NCBI GenBank assembly: GCA_028281495.1
Contig: JANQJU010000005.1
Coordinates: forward strand, 60,480 to 124,479
Origin: SAR324 cluster bacterium
Lineage (GTDB): Bacteria > SAR324 > NAC60-12
Length of the DNA: 64,000 nucleotides
Direction of reading: 5' to 3'
Shown: positions 8,624 to 23,200 of the stretch, in pieces
Layout: each line of letters starts with the position of its first letter
Numbering within the stretch: the first letter of the stretch is position 1
The notes under the pieces: generated by a model
Database searches by the model: none
What the model was told of the DNA's origin: nothing
Seen by the model: the letters and a program-made list of their open reading frames with translations, nothing else
Translations under genes and position numbers: made by a program

Positions 8624-10930
8624 ATGTCCCTTCAACTCGACCCGGTCAACATCAGTCAACGAATTCGAGAGCTAGAGGAGCAACTTCGTCATCAGCGGAT
8701 TGCTGAGCAAGAATTGCGACAATCTGCCGAATTTTTGCAAGCAGTGATTGATGGTTTGCAGCACGAAGTGGTGGTGCTGGATCATCAAGGAACGGTTTTA
8801 TTCGTGAACGCGGAATGGATTCGCATGGCCCAAATCAACGGAATGATGGATCCCAATTATGGGGTTGGAACCAACTATCTCCGGATTTGCCATGAGGCGC
8901 GTGGAAAAGATTCGACAGAAGCACCTTCCGTATACAAAGGGTTACGCAGCGTGTTGGACCGGCAAACGGATCGGTTTTACCTGGAATACCCTTGTGAGAT
9001 GGACCATGTCGTTCACTGGTTTGCCCTCAAAGCCTCACGGTTTGAGTGGGATGGGCACCACTATCTGTTATTGGTGCATGAGGATGTGACTGAACGTAAG
9101 CAGGCCGAAACGGAGCTAAAACTCAGCCAAACGCGGCTCGCTTCGATTGTCAACACGGCAGTTGAAGGGATCTTAGTGATCGACGATCAGGGAAAAATTG
9201 ATGCGTTCAATCCGGCTGCCGAACGGTTGTTTGGTTACCCCCAAGAAGAAGTGATCGGGCAACACATCGAGGAATTTATATCTCTACCGGAGCAGGCCAC
9301 TCCCGATCAATATTGGGCCAGCTTCATCCAACAAACCGGCCGACACGAGTCTGTTGGACAAGAGCGTGAAGTCATGGGACGTCGAAAAGACGGCACGACC
9401 TTTCCTCTCTCCTTTTCGATCAGCGAAATGAGATTGGGGGGAAAACGAGGATTCACCGGACTGCTTCGCGATATTACGGAACCCAAACAACGCGAGCAAG
9501 AATTACGAATGGCACAGCAGCAAGCAGAAGCTGCGAATCAAGCAAAAACCCGATTTTTGGCCAACATGAGTCATGAAATTCGCACTCCCCTCAATGCCAT
9601 TGTAGGCTTCAGTCAGATTCTCCTCAACCGAGTGCAGGATTTGGACGTGCCGCGAGAATTCCGACAATATTTGGAAGACGTGCAGTTGAGTAGCCAACAC
9701 TTGTCGGAATTGATCAACAATATTCTCGACCTCTCAAAAATTGAAGCAGGCAAGACGCCTGTTGTGGAAGAAGATGTTTATTTGCATCTTCTCCTGAAGA
9801 ATATTTTTCACATCAATAATGCTCAAGCACTTCAGAAGAATCTCAAATTTAGCTATCGGATCGGCCCTCAGGTCCCTGAGCGTATTCGAATCGATCGGAG
9901 CAAGTTGAATCAAATTCTCATGAACTTAGTGGGGAATGCGGTCAAATTCACTTCAGAATCCAAATCCGTGATACTGGAAGCGGTTCGTGAGGGAGATACG
10001 ATTCTGTTTCGGGTGATTGATCAAGGGATTGGTATTTCCCAGGATCGTTGGGAGCAGATTTTCCAGGCATTCGAGCAGGTGGATGACACGATCACCCGTC
10101 ATTTTGGAGGGACTGGTTTGGGATTAGCGATCACCCGGAATTTGGTTCTCATGATGGGGGGATCGATCTGGGTCGACAGTCAACTCGGTGTAGGGTCTAC
10201 TTTTTTTGTGAAATTGCCATTTGTCGAAGTGAAGAGCCAGGCCATGCCAAATCGTAAATCACATGCAGCCTCATATCGGTTTTCCCCCGACCATGTGATT
10301 TTGATGATCGAGGACGACCGAAAGAGCAGAGAAATGATGCAAGCGCTTTGTGAAGATATGGGGTTGACATTGCATTTGGCGGAAAACGGATCCCGAGGGG
10401 TGAGTAAGGCTTTGGAACTTCAGCCGGATTTGATTTTTGTCGATATGCACATGCCTGCTATGGATGGCCTAGAAGTCACAAAAACGATCCGTCACTTGCC
10501 TGGATTTAAAAAACTGCCTATTGTGGCGCTCTCTGCCGATGCATTTACCGAGAAACAACAAGCCGCCTTGGAGCTGGGCATTACCGAGTATCTCACCAAA
10601 CCCTTAGAATATAAGAAATTTCTCACCATCTTGAAAAAGTATCTCCGTCAGGCCCCTTCCACAGAAACCGTTCCTTCCGCCGTTGTCGTTCCACAAATGC
10701 CAGACTCGCTTCGGTCCAAGTTGCACCAAGCATTGCGAGTCTTTACAAAACTACCCATTTACCAAGGCGAAAAAGTTCTTGAACAAATTGAAAGCATCCG
10801 AGAACTCTGCGAACCCTTCGATACGCCTTATTTGTCGATTCTCCAGCAATTGGAAACTGCTTTGTTCCATGGCGATGTGGAACGATTTGAACAGTTAATA
10901 AACGACATGACCATTTCGGCCAGCCCGTGA
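8624..10930 (+). CDS. PAS-PAS hybrid sensor histidine kinase with receiver domain
   Basis: This is a 768-residue soluble hybrid kinase without obvious membrane segments. Order: short N-terminal coiled coil (residues 5-30), PAS 1 (about 35-162), PAS 2 (about 168-290, with the LVIDDQGKIDAFNPAAERLF signature), dimerisation/phosphoacceptor domain with NMSHEIRTPLNA (His317), HATPase with N-box QILMNLVGNAVKF, DQGIGIS and GGTGLGLAI, then a receiver with MIEDDR and phosphoacceptor Asp607 in FVDMHMPAMDG. The last ~100 residues are helical and lack a clear HPt histidine motif. The signal is unknown; PAS domains suggest a cytoplasmic cue. GGGAGGAA supports the start. It lies immediately upstream of the giant-protein locus and is a candidate regulator, but no response-regulator gene is adjacent. 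Confidence 0.93.
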   Translation: MSLQLDPVNISQRIRELEEQLRHQRIAEQELRQSAEFLQAVIDGLQHEVVVLDHQGTVLFVNAEWIRMAQINGMMDPNYGVGTNYLRICHEARGKDSTEAPSVYKGLRSVLDRQTDRFYLEYPCEMDHVVHWFALKASRFEWDGHHYLLLVHEDVTERKQAETELKLSQTRLASIVNTAVEGILVIDDQGKIDAFNPAAERLFGYPQEEVIGQHIEEFISLPEQATPDQYWASFIQQTGRHESVGQEREVMGRRKDGTTFPLSFSISEMRLGGKRGFTGLLRDITEPKQREQELRMAQQQAEAANQAKTRFLANMSHEIRTPLNAIVGFSQILLNRVQDLDVPREFRQYLEDVQLSSQHLSELINNILDLSKIEAGKTPVVEEDVYLHLLLKNIFHINNAQALQKNLKFSYRIGPQVPERIRIDRSKLNQILMNLVGNAVKFTSESKSVILEAVREGDTILFRVIDQGIGISQDRWEQIFQAFEQVDDTITRHFGGTGLGLAITRNLVLMMGGSIWVDSQLGVGSTFFVKLPFVEVKSQAMPNRKSHAASYRFSPDHVILMIEDDRKSREMMQALCEDMGLTLHLAENGSRGVSKALELQPDLIFVDMHMPAMDGLEVTKTIRHLPGFKKLPIVALSADAFTEKQQAALELGITEYLTKPLEYKKFLTILKKYLRQAPSTETVPSAVVVPQMPDSLRSKLHQALRVFTKLPIYQGEKVLEQIESIRELCEPFDTPYLSILQQLETALFHGDVERFEQLINDMTISASP

Positions 10931-11286
10931 AAAATGCTCTAACAACTCCGCTCTTTCAGACCTGATCCAAATACTGGATAGGATGATCTAATGGGCTAGA
11001 AACCGAGAAAAAGAATTTTTTTTGCCGACAAAGGAAAAAATATTCGAAAAAAACGGAGAGATTTGTCTTCTAATAAAGTGAATACACGAAACCCCTTTTA
11101 AGGAGTCGAGTGTTCACCTCTAAAAACCCCGGTGTTATGCTACCAACCTCGAATGCTGAATTCGAGAGACCCCTCGCCAAATGAAAGTTAGGTTAGAATT
11201 TCGTATGCTGTAACAAGATCTCTTATTCATTCAACCACATCACATTTGAATAAGCTCTGTAACGCTTCAAACAAAGGGCGCGACTT
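10931..11286. other. Intergenic leader of the giant-protein gene
   Basis: This is 356 bases without a gene. It is A-rich near 11020-11060, then less AT-rich. A perfect inverted repeat lies at 11148-11166. No convincing sigma-70 promoter could be paired. The ribosome-binding site before 11287 is poor (GGGCG), while AGAAGG lies before in-frame ATGs at 11305 and 11320, so the true start of the giant gene may be slightly downstream. Confidence 0.45.
11148..11166 (+). promoter_or_regulatory. Seven-bp perfect hairpin upstream of the giant gene
   Basis: CTCGAAT (11148-11154) and ATTCGAG (11160-11166) pair perfectly around the loop GCTGA. No T-run follows, so it is not a typical intrinsic terminator. 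It could be a leader RNA stem or a repressor-type operator about 120 bases before the start codon. Confidence 0.4.
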
Positions 11287-14200
11287 ATGGCGGTTTACAG
11301 AAGGATGGATCACACTACAATGGATCTTTCTGGTTATTTAAAAGGTTTCATCTGCATTCTATTGGGCAGTCTGGCAATGCTTTTTTCGGCAATGCCGGCC
11401 TGGTCTCAGTGTGTGAGTACTCAAGCAGGTGCTTTGCTAACGGCAGCAACTTACGGCGGAGATACCACTTGTACAACACCTGGTTCCGGAGTGTCTTACA
11501 CCCTCAACCATACGGTCACTTGGGATGGCACCGGAGGACCCGTACAATCGTCTGTGACGATTGCATCCGGCGGGACGTTGCAAATCACCGGAGCAGGTGG
11601 CACGATATCCGGGAACCTCATCCTGAATGGCGGAACATTTGATGTAGATAATGCCATCACAGTCAGTGGTGCCCTCACACATACAGCCTCTTCCACAATA
11701 GACCTTGCTGCTACGCTTACCTATTCAGGAGCTGCCGTCAATATCGGTTCATTCGATTTAACGATCAATGGAACCGGCACCTTCTCTAATACCAATGCCA
11801 TCAACCTCAACAGTGCCGATAGTATTCTTGCCATCAATGGCAATAGCACGCTCAGTGCAGTGGCAGCTTCATCCACCAGTAATGCGACCAAAGGCTTGGA
11901 TATCAACGCAGCCACCACCATTAGTTCGTTGACCTTTGGGGGAGCTGCAAATGTTGATATTGTTGGAGGGCAAACCCTCTATGCTTCCAATGCGATTACG
12001 GTGGGATCCGGCATCACGATCACATTGACCAATAGCGGAGCCTTCAACCCCACGGCTGGACTTGTGATGAATGGTGGCACGCTAGCAAATTCATCTGACT
12101 CGAGTTTAGGAGGTAATCTTACGGTCACGGGGAGTTCTACTTTTTCTCTCGCCAATACACTCAATTATGCCGGGTCTGCTATCAATTTGGGCGCAAACAC
12201 ATTGACGGTCAACGGTAGTGGAAATGGCAACTTTCATAACTCGGCTAATGCGATCAGCCTAGACAATGCAAATAGTCTTTTGCAAATATCAGGTGGTGCC
12301 AGGATCAACAACGTGAGTGTTGATGCGACGAGCAGCTCGGGCAGAGGGATCACGACAACCGGTTCGGGAACCCTGACCACCCTGACGCTGAATGAATCGA
12401 CAGAGATCAACGTGGGAGGGAGCCAAGTCCTGGGAGTGACGAATGCAGCAACGGTGGCGAGCGGCAAAACGCTCACCCTTACCAACACAGGCACTTTGGC
12501 GGTAGATGGGGGACTGGCTCTGAACGGAGGCACCCTCGCCAATTCAGCGAGCACCACCCTTCAAGGAAATCTAACCCTCTCTGCGAGTTCCACGATTTCA
12601 CTTTCCGGGACTCTCACCTACACGGGGGATGCCATCTCGATTGGTGCGCGGACTCTAGTCATCAGCGGAAGCAGCAACTTCAGCAACACCAATGCCATTC
12701 AGTTGGATAATGGCAGCAGTATTCTGCAAGTCACCGGAACGGGGACCATCAATAACGTTGCCATAACAGCCGATAGCACTGGCTCTAATGGTTTGGATAT
12801 CAATGAAACTTCTACGATCACCACACTCACCTTAACCCAATCGACCAATTTATCCGTTGCCTCTTCTAAAACCCTGACGGTTACGAACTCATCAACCATC
12901 GGAACGGGGGAAAGCCTCACATTAAACGAAACCGGCACATTGACCATGTCCGGTGGGCTAGTGCTCAACGGCGGGACCTTGACCGTCTCAGCTGCGGGGA
13001 CATTAGGCGGGGCATTGAGCGTCACGGCAGACTCCAGCATCAATCTTACCGCAGCTTTGACTTATAGTGGTTCGGCTCCCACAATCGGAGGCAATACCTT
13101 ACAATTGCTAGGAGGCGGAACGTTCAGCAATACCAATGCCTTCCAATTGAATGATGCCGATAGTCTCCTGCAATTGGATGGAGGTACAAACGTCTCGGCG
13201 GCCACCGTCACCGTTCAAAGCAACGCGAGCAAGGGGTTTGATATCAATGGGGCTTCGACTTTAGGTACTTTAACCTTATCGGCTTCTTCCAGATTGGATA
13301 TCGCGAGTGGGATCACGTTTACCGTGAGCAATACCATCTCGTTGGGTTCCAGTATTGACTTGTCTCTGAACAACACGGGAACCTTGAGTGCTTCGATTAC
13401 CCTGAATGGAGGATCTTTCACGACCGCTCAAAGTATGACACTCAGTGGGAACCTAACCGTCAGTGCTTCCTCTTCGATTTTTCCAACCAATACCCTCACG
13501 TACTCCGGGGCTGCTATCGATATTGGAGGCAATACGCTCACCGTGAGTGGAAGTGGGACATTCAGTAATACCAATGCTTTGCAATTGAATGATGCCAATA
13601 GCCTATTGTTGCTTTCAGGTGGGCCAACGATCAGCAGTGTGTCTGCAACGACAACAAGCAATACTGGGAAGGGAATCACGGTTGATACCAATACCACAAT
13701 CACGACCTTGACGATTACCGGCCAGCCATTCGTAGATATCGCTTCTGGAGTGACTCTCACCGTAACCAACGCGATCACGTTACCCACCAACAGCAAACTG
13801 ACTTTGTCTGGCTTGGGAAATTTCACTCCCTCTGGAGGGGTAACTCTAAATGGAGGGACATTTGGCAACACTGGAGCGGGCACTGTTTTGGGTAATTTGA
13901 CAGTAGGTGCTAGCTCGTCCATCGAATCCGCAGCCACACTTGCTTATTCTGGAAGTTCGATCGATTTGGGAGCATTCACCGTAACCATCAGTGGTACCGG
14001 CACGTTCAACAATGCGCAAAATAATGCCTTCACCTTGTCGAATGCCGATAGCTTGCTTGCGATCACTGGAGCGACTTCTGTCTCTTCAGTTGTCATTAGC
14101 GCAGCAGCGAATTCCGGCAAGGGCTTGGATATCGATGGTTCGCCAACCATCTCTACCCTCACGATGAGCCAATCGAGTGCATTTGATGTAGCTGCCAATC

Positions 14201-17200
14201 AAACCTTGTTTGTGACCAATTCATTCCAGGTGGCCAATAGCAACACCTTATCCTTGAGCAATAGCGGAACCCTGCATACCGCTGGCGGATTGTTGCTGGC
14301 AGGTGGTGTGATTTCCAATAGCGCAGCAGCCACCATTGCTGGCAGTATGGCCATCGATGCCGACTCAATCATCAGCATGTCGAGTGGATTTACCTATGCA
14401 GGAACCAATCTAGCCATCAATGCCTACACGCTCAGTATCAATGGAGGTCAGTCGCTCACAACAGCTGCTCCTGTGACGTTAAACAAGACCTCAAGCCTCC
14501 TCGTGATCAACGACAACGCGTCAGTCACGAGTGCTCAGATTTTGGAAGATAGCGAAACCAGCAAGGGGTTGGTGGTCAACGGTACGTCTACTATCGATAC
14601 CTTGAGCCTCAATGCTTCAACAAACATGGATATCGCTTCAGGTCAAACATTGACCGTAAACAGTGCCATGACGGTTCCCACTTCAAAGACCTTAACCTTC
14701 ACGGATAGTGGGACCTTCACACCTTCCAATGGAGTCACTCTAGCGGGAGCCACCTTGGTCAATGAAACAGCCATGACCTATAGTGGCTCGTTGAGTTTAT
14801 CAGAAACGGCCTCTTCGACAATCACGTCTTCAGGGACTCTGACCTATAGCGGTGCAGCCATAGCCTTAGGGGCACGAACGCTTTTGATCAACGGGACCAG
14901 CAATTTTATCAATTCCGGTGCCATCCAACTTGATGACGGCGATAGCGAGTTGCAAGTGACTGGAGCCGTTACGATAAACAGTGTGAATTTTACAACCGCA
15001 AGCAATGTCGGCCAAGGTCTAAATATCGACTCCAGCCCCACCATTACTTCGTTGAGCATGTCAGCTTCACTTTGGTTAGATGTGGCTGCTAGTCAGACTT
15101 TATTCCTTACAAATAGTGTAAGCATACCCAGTTCGACTACTTTTTCGTGGAGTAGTACAGGAAATTTGCATGCATCGGGAGGCATTGTTTTGGCTGGCGG
15201 TTTGTTTAACAGCGCTGGCAGCAAAACCCTCAATGGAACGTTGAGTCTAACAACATCTTCAAGCATGGCTGTTAGCGATACCCTGACCTACAACGGCGGC
15301 ACCATTGAATTAGGTGCAAACCAATTGTCGGTTTCTGGCACTAGCGGGATTTTTGTTAATGAAAATTCTATCTCTTTAAATAATGCTGATAGCATTCTCA
15401 ACCTTACAAGCGATAACACTATTTCCAATGTTTCTGCTTCTGCCACGAGTAATTCTGGGAAGGGATTGGATATCGATTCCAGTCCTACCTTCACAACATT
15501 GACGATTACGGGACAACCGGAAGCCAATATTGCTTCGGGGCAAACGCTCACGGTGACCAATGCGATGTCACTGCCTTCCAACAGCAAGCTCACGTTGACC
15601 AGTACAGGGACTCTGAATCCAGCCGCAGGCGTCACGCTCAATGGTGGAACGCTGGCGAATACTGCCGCAGGCACGATCACTGGGGATCTGTCCGTTGCAG
15701 CGAGTTCGGCGATTCAGCCGTCAGCAACCTTGTCGTATTCCGGCAATACCATCGCCTTGGGGGCATTGACGTTAACCATGAGTGGGGGTGGGCGGTTCCA
15801 CAACGCACAATTCAACTCCTTGAACTTATCCAATGCCGACAGTTTGTTGGTGGTTGAAGGGGCCACCTCAATCACGACGGTCGGGATCGCTGCCACGAGC
15901 AATTCGGGCAAAGGGTTGGATGTTAATGGATCGGCAACCTTTACCAGCTTGGCAGTGAGTCAATCCGTGAATCTGGATATCGCGTCAGGGCAAACTCTGT
16001 TCGTCACCAGCACATTTCAAGTGGCGAATAGCCAAACCATGAATTTGAGTAATACTGGAAGACTGCATGCCGATGGCGGTTTATTGATGAATGGGGGGGC
16101 GGTTGCAAACAGTGCGGCAGCCACCATTGCCGGGAGCATGAGTGTGGGGGGAGATTCCTACTTTCTCATGTCTGCGGACTTCACGTATGGCGGAACTTCC
16201 TTGGCCGTGAATCACTACCAGCTGCATATTGGAGGGAATCATACCTTCACTGCCGATAACCCGATCAATTTAAATCACAATGAAAGCCTTTTAGTGACCA
16301 ATGACAGCACGACGGTGACACAAGTGAAAGTCACCGCCGCCAGCGATTCGGGCAAAGGCCTTGATTTCAATGGGACAACCACATTGACATCGTTGAATGT
16401 CGTCGATTCCACGAATATCGATATCGCAACGGGGACCACTACCACCGTCACCAATGCCACAACGATACCTTCTGCAAAAACACTCAACTTTAGCAATACG
16501 GGTACGTTCAATGGGGCCATCGCCTTGAATGGCGGCACCTTTCAAAACGACCAAGCCATGACGCTCAGTGGGGATTTTACGGTCACGGAGTCATCCACCA
16601 TCAATGCCGTGAACACACTCACTTATTCGGGAGCCGCGGTTGATGTGGGAGCCAATGCTTTAGGGTTCACGGGCAGTGGCAACTTTAGCAATACCAATGC
16701 GTTGCAATTGAACAACAGCAGCAGCTACCTCGCTCTGGCTGGGGCATCCACGATCAATAGCGTGAGTATTTCCACCGCAACCCCAACCATTGATGCGAGA
16801 AGCACTCCTACGATCACGACGTTGACTACAACGGAATCCTTGACCTTGAATATCGACGCTTCACAGACTTTATTTTTGACAAATGGATTGTCCCTGCCTG
16901 AGGCCAAAGAACTGACGCTAACAGGCACCGGAACGCTCGATACGGTGGCGGGATTGACGATGAATTCTGGTTCCGATCTAAGGAATAATGGCAATAGAAC
17001 TTTAAGAGGTAATATTACAATTAACTCGAGTGGCACTATTGATACGGGCAGTTCAACGTTGAACTATGAAGGAAGCGCCATCTCGCTTGGAGCTGGCACC
17101 TTGTGGGTTTCTAGTTTTGGAACGTTCAACAATACCAATGCCATCCAGCTCGATAATTCTACTAGTCTGTTGAACCTATCAAATACAGTAACGGTAAATT

Positions 17201-20200
17201 CAGTTTCAGTGAGTGCAGCAAGTTCCAGTGATGTCAGGGGAATAAATGTTACAGGTTCTGTGACAATCAATACCCTCGCCATGACAGAGTCATTCAATCT
17301 AGATATCAACTCCGCAAGCAGCCTCACCTTGACCAATGCAACCACCATCCCCAGTGGTAAAACACTGGCTTTGCTGGGCACTGGAACGTTGGCAGGAGCC
17401 TTGACAATGAATGGCGGGATATTGAGCAACACGTCGCCGCATACCATTTCGGGGAATCTAACGATGAGTGCAGCCTCTACGTTCAATCTGGCATCAGATC
17501 TAACATATACGGGTGCTGCTGTGAGCTTAGGAGCCAACCAACTGACCCTTGCCGGGACGGGAACCGTCAGCAACACGAATGCCCTGACGCTGGATAACGC
17601 CTCGAGTAAAATACAGGTGGATGCGACGGTTACGGTTAATGCCATCACGGTGTCGGCAGCGGCTTCCTCAGGTGGTTTGGATGTCAATGAGAACATGACC
17701 ATCACGACCTTATCTTCCAGCAACAGTTTTCCTTTAGATGTGGCAGAAGGGCGGATTCTCACGGTCAGTAACTCGGCCACTCATTCTTCGGGTACGGTCA
17801 CCTATACAGGGCTCGGAAATCTAACATTCGATAACGGTTTATCACTAAATACCGGAAGCTTGGCGGTGAATGGAGGGGGCACGCTCAGGGTCACAGGAAC
17901 AACAACGTTGAATGGGACCTTAAGCGGATCTTCAGGGACATTGGTGCTGAATACTGTGTCTGGCAATGGGACTCTGAATGCCAGCGGCCTTACAGCAAAT
18001 CTCAACGGCACCGTTGATTCGAACATCACGTTGACAACCGATGCCAGTTCCAGTGTAGCGTTATTAAGCAACAGCCAGTTGACCCTGGGGGCAGACCAAT
18101 TGGGTGGTTTTTCGTTAGGAGGCGGGACCTTAGTCATGGGGGGAAATCACACCATTTCCGGAACCATCGCCCATACCGCTTCCTCGGTAGTGAATCTGAA
18201 TGGAAACACCCTAACGTACAGCGGCGGGGCTTTTAATGTGGCGACTACATTGACGGTTAGCGGTACCGGAACTTTTTCAAATGTGAGCAACGCCGTTCAG
18301 TTGAACGATAGTGCGAGCAGATTGCTCGTCGACGGAAACTCCACGATTAGCGCCGTGACGATTTCATCGACAGGGAGCACGGTCGACATTGATGCGTCTC
18401 CCACGATCTCTACCCTAACAATGAGCGAGTCGACCACCCTTGATGTAGGGGGAGGCGAAACGCTCACGGTGACCGATGCTTGGTCTATTCCGAGTGGCAA
18501 AACGCTTTATCTCTCCTCGCCCGGAACTCTTACCAATACAGGGGGTGTGACGATTTCGGGAGGAGTGCTTTCCAGCAATGCACCCTTCTCATTGAACGGA
18601 AATTTCCTGGTTGCGGGGGATTCTTCGATTCGTGCTGCGGGGACTATCACCTATGGCGGAGCTGCCGTTGCTTTAGGAGCCAATACGCTGACTATCGCAG
18701 GAACCGGGGCCTGGAGCAGTGGCAATGGTTTCACGTTGGACAATGCCGATAGTCTTCTGAGTGTCAACAACAGCTCCACGATTGGACTCGTCACGATCTC
18801 CGCCGATGCCAATTCTAACAAGGGTTTGGATATCGATACTTCCATGACCATCACAACGTTGACAACCACGCAGTCAACACGTGTCGAGATGGATCAAAGT
18901 ACTTCAGTCACGGTGACCAATGCCATCAGTGTAGGAAGTGGAGAAAGCTTGGATCTGAACGGCCCTGCGAGTGGGAGTGCGACCTTCACGCCATCCGGTG
19001 GGATCACTTTCAGTGGAGCAACATTGAGTAATGGCTCGGGCACCGTGAACGTGGCTGGGAACATCACCTTGTCCAATTCCAGCACCCTATCGATCAATGG
19101 CATAGTCAATTATACGGGGGCTGGGCAAAACCTGGGTGCTCAAACGCTGACGGCGACGGGCTCAGGAACGTTCAACAACACCAATAACTTGGTGCTGGAC
19201 GATGCCGATAGCGAAATCCAATTTGATGGGGCCATCACGATTGCCGCGGTAAGCCAGACCGCAACCAATAATTCGGGCAAAGGCCTGGACGTCAATGCCT
19301 CAGGAGCCATCTCCCAGTTCACGGTGGCCGTGGCGAATACGATTGACGTGGCCGCTTCCGCGACCTTCACCATCAGCAATACAACGACCACGATTTCCGC
19401 CGGTCAAACATGGACCTTATCGGGCTCGGGGACGATGACGTGGGGGGGAGCGATGACGGTAGAAGGAACATTGGACAATGCCATCACAACCACTGTCTCT
19501 GGAAATTTTACAATCAACGGAACGTTGAATAATACCGGGAAGTTTACGGTTTCGGGCAATACGAGCGGTTCGGGAACAATCAACAGTCTCAGTTCCACTT
19601 TTGTGGCAGGGGGCACGCTAGATACCACGTCACTTACGTTCAACACCAACTCCGATTCTGCGCTTGAAGTGGCGGGTGGCACAACAACGATCAATGGGGA
19701 CGTCGATTTCCCCATTGCCTTGACCGGAGGGACGGTTTCGATAGACGGGGAACGTACCATCAGTGCTGCTATTACCGTCACTGCCAGCTCCACGCTTCAA
19801 ATGAACAACACATTGACCTTCACCGGCAGTTCCTTTGCAGTGAACAGTGGAACCCTCACGATAACAGGCAGTGGAACCTTGGTGAACACCCAACCGATTG
19901 TGGTGGCGGGCAGCGCAACCCTCCATATTGCCAGTAGTATCTCGGTCTCCAACGTGACTTTAAATGGAGACAACACCATATTAGATATTGATGCGTCGAC
20001 AACGATTTCAACCATCACCAATACGGGATCCACCACATGGGATGTGCTTTCGGGCCAAGTGCTGACCGTGAGCAGTCCCGTTGACGTGCCGAGTGGCAGC
20101 ACGATGGTCCTTTCCAGCAATGGAACGGTCACATTCAGCGGAGGATTGAATTTGTCAGGAGGTCTGACTACTTCCTCCGATGCTAGCATCGGAGGGGCCG

Positions 20201-23200
20201 TGGTGTTGGCAGGTAACTCCACGATGACCCTGGGAGGAGTACTGACCTATACCGGAACCTCCATTAGCCTCGGAACCAGTACATTGGTCATCACAGGGGG
20301 CACGTTCAACAATAGTAATGCCCTTTTGCTCAATAATGCGGCAAGCACGCTGCAACTGTCTGGAGTGACGATCAACCTGGTGCAAGTGAGCGTGGATAGC
20401 GCGACGACCAGCGGTTTAGATATTGACGGTGCAACCGTGATCACCACGTTGAATCTAGGGGCGTCGACCACGCTGGATATTGCAGATGCCATCATCCTCA
20501 CCGTGACCAATGCGATGACGGTTCCCAGCACTGAAACCCTCACTCTCAACAGTACCGGAACCTTAACGGCAACCGGTGGACTGGTGCTGAATGGAGGAAC
20601 CCTTGCTGCCACAGGGGCCGCAACATTAGCCGGAGACCTGAGCCTCACGGACTCCTCGACCTTAGCGTTGACAAGCAATCTCAATTACACCGGAAGCAGT
20701 GTTTCGGTGGGGGCACGCACCTTGGCTTTCACCGGGACAGGCACATTCAATGCGACCAATCCGGTGTTGATGGATAACAATGACAGTCTTGTGACGTTAG
20801 CAGGCAATACCCTCACCGGACTCACTGGGACAGCGACAAGTAACACAAACAAAGGTTTAACCACTTCCGCATCTTCCACCATCACGACCTTGACCAATAC
20901 CGGAAACCTGAATGTGGATATCGCGAATAATACCACCTTGACTCTCACCAATGCAGTGACTTTACCCGCTTCCAGTACCCTCAACCTGAGCAATACCGGA
21001 ACCTTGCAACCATCTGGAGGAATCGCCCTCAATGGAGGCACACTCAAAAACGACCAAGCGACCACCGTGTCAGGCAATTTGAGCATCCAGGCCAATTCCA
21101 CTTTGAATTTAGGAGCCAACTTGACGTATTCCGGCAGCGCGATTGCGTTGGGGACGAGCACTTTGGAAATTCAAGGAACCGGCTCGTTGTTAAGTGGAAC
21201 CGTGACATTGGACAATGCTGATAGCAATTTGAGCATCACGACCTCAGGCACCATCAATCAAGTGAATATCAATGTGGATAACAATGCCAGCAAAGGGTTG
21301 ACGATCAACAATTCCACCACCATCGGAACTCTCAATCTATCCGGGACTGCCCGTTTGAATTACAGCACGGCCAGCACCCTGTCGATTACCAACGCACTCA
21401 CCGTCCCTACCAATGAGAGCCTTTTGTTTGCGGGAATTGGGGGTGTTTTGCAAACCAATGGAGATTTGACGGTCACGGGCACCGTGACGATGGGCAGTTG
21501 CACCATCGACATTCAGGATGATCTGATTTTGACAGGCTCGATGAGTGTGGGAACCGGACGGGTGATTATGGCGAAAAACCCCACCAATAGCACCGGAACC
21601 TTGGATGTCAGTGCAGGAACTTTGGAATTGAAAGACAACCTCACGGTCTCAGGTTGGAATCTTACCAACAACACGATTTCGCGACTGATCCTGGGAGCAA
21701 GCCCCACCTTCACGGCCTCATCAGCTCATGCAGTAGGGACCTTGGATTTGGAAGGCAATACTTTAACCTTAGCGATTCCCAACGATACCTTCACCATCAC
21801 CCAACCTTTAACCGTGACCGGCAATTCCGCAATTGTGACGCAAACCACCGAAGTGATCGCACAAGGGGCGGTGACGATGACAGGGGGAACACTCAGAGCA
21901 ACCAGCGGTATTTTTAATTTAGATGCTGGAGGGACTTTTTCTGGAGGCCAATTGGATTTTGACGATGGCACCCTCAAATTAGGGGGCACCATGACCTTAT
22001 CTGGGGCCACCATTGCTTCCAGCAACAGTTTGGTGGAATTGACCCGCACCAGCTCATTGAATGGTAACACCAGCACAGAAATGTCGGTGTCCTCCCTCAA
22101 ACTGAAAGGGAACACGTTGAATGTTGCCGACATTCAGGTGGTGGTGGTCGATCCCTTTGCAATGAGCAGTGCGAATGACCGGCTGATCACGGCTCAGTCG
22201 GCCGTTGTTTCGATGTCGGATACTTTCACACTGTTCAAAGGTGAAGTTCAGGCAAATGGCTCTCGATTGGCCTTAAACAAAGGGGGACAAGTGGTTTCTG
22301 GAACCCTGGAGGTTGGATCACAATTGGCCTTGGGTGGAGACCTCTCAGCCCAGTTAGGAAGTGTGAGCATGGCAAATGCCACATTACAGTTGGTAGCCGA
22401 TGCCTCACTGAATACCTCGGAAGCGGTGCAAATTGCGGGTTTGGATTTAAATAACCACCAACTGACTCTCAAATCGGCCACCAGCGATCTGATCGTGAGT
22501 GGTGCAGTGACCATGAACGGAGCCGCTTCGATCTTAGATACTGGAGATGCGGATGTTACTTTCAATAACAACGTGTCGTTGACGGATGCACAGTTGCTCA
22601 GCACTGGCGGTTCCATCCAGGTGGCTCAAAGCTTAAGCCTATTCAACAATGCTTCCTTGACCCTGACGGGTGGAAGTCTTTTGGTGGGATCGATGTTCTT
22701 AAGCGACTCATCGAATGTAACCCTCACCAATGCGGCCATCGGGTCGTTGCAGCCCACGGGGACCTCGACGATCAGCATTACGGGAAATGCCGATTTAGAA
22801 TTGAATAATGCTGTTGCTGGCGAAAATCTCCAGTTCACCGATAAAGTGCCTTTGGCGACCAACACCGTAGGCCTGAGCGATGGTATTCCGAATTTGGCCA
22901 GTGTGTTGGTGTCTCCTAGCCAGATCATCACACAAAATGATGGTTCGCAAAATTTTGTAACGCTTCAGCTCAATCAAGCTCCAACGGCTGACGTGGTTTT
23001 GGGCTTGGTGATTTCCGATCCCACCCAAGTGAGCACCACCCCAGAAACCCTCACGTTCACCCCCACCGATTGGAACGTGCCTCAAGTGGTCACGGTGACT
23101 GGATTGGATGACAATATTCCTGATGGAGATCGTCCGTTCACGCTGACGATTTCTACCACGCAATCCAACGATACGAATTTTTCTGTGATGAACGCGGTGG

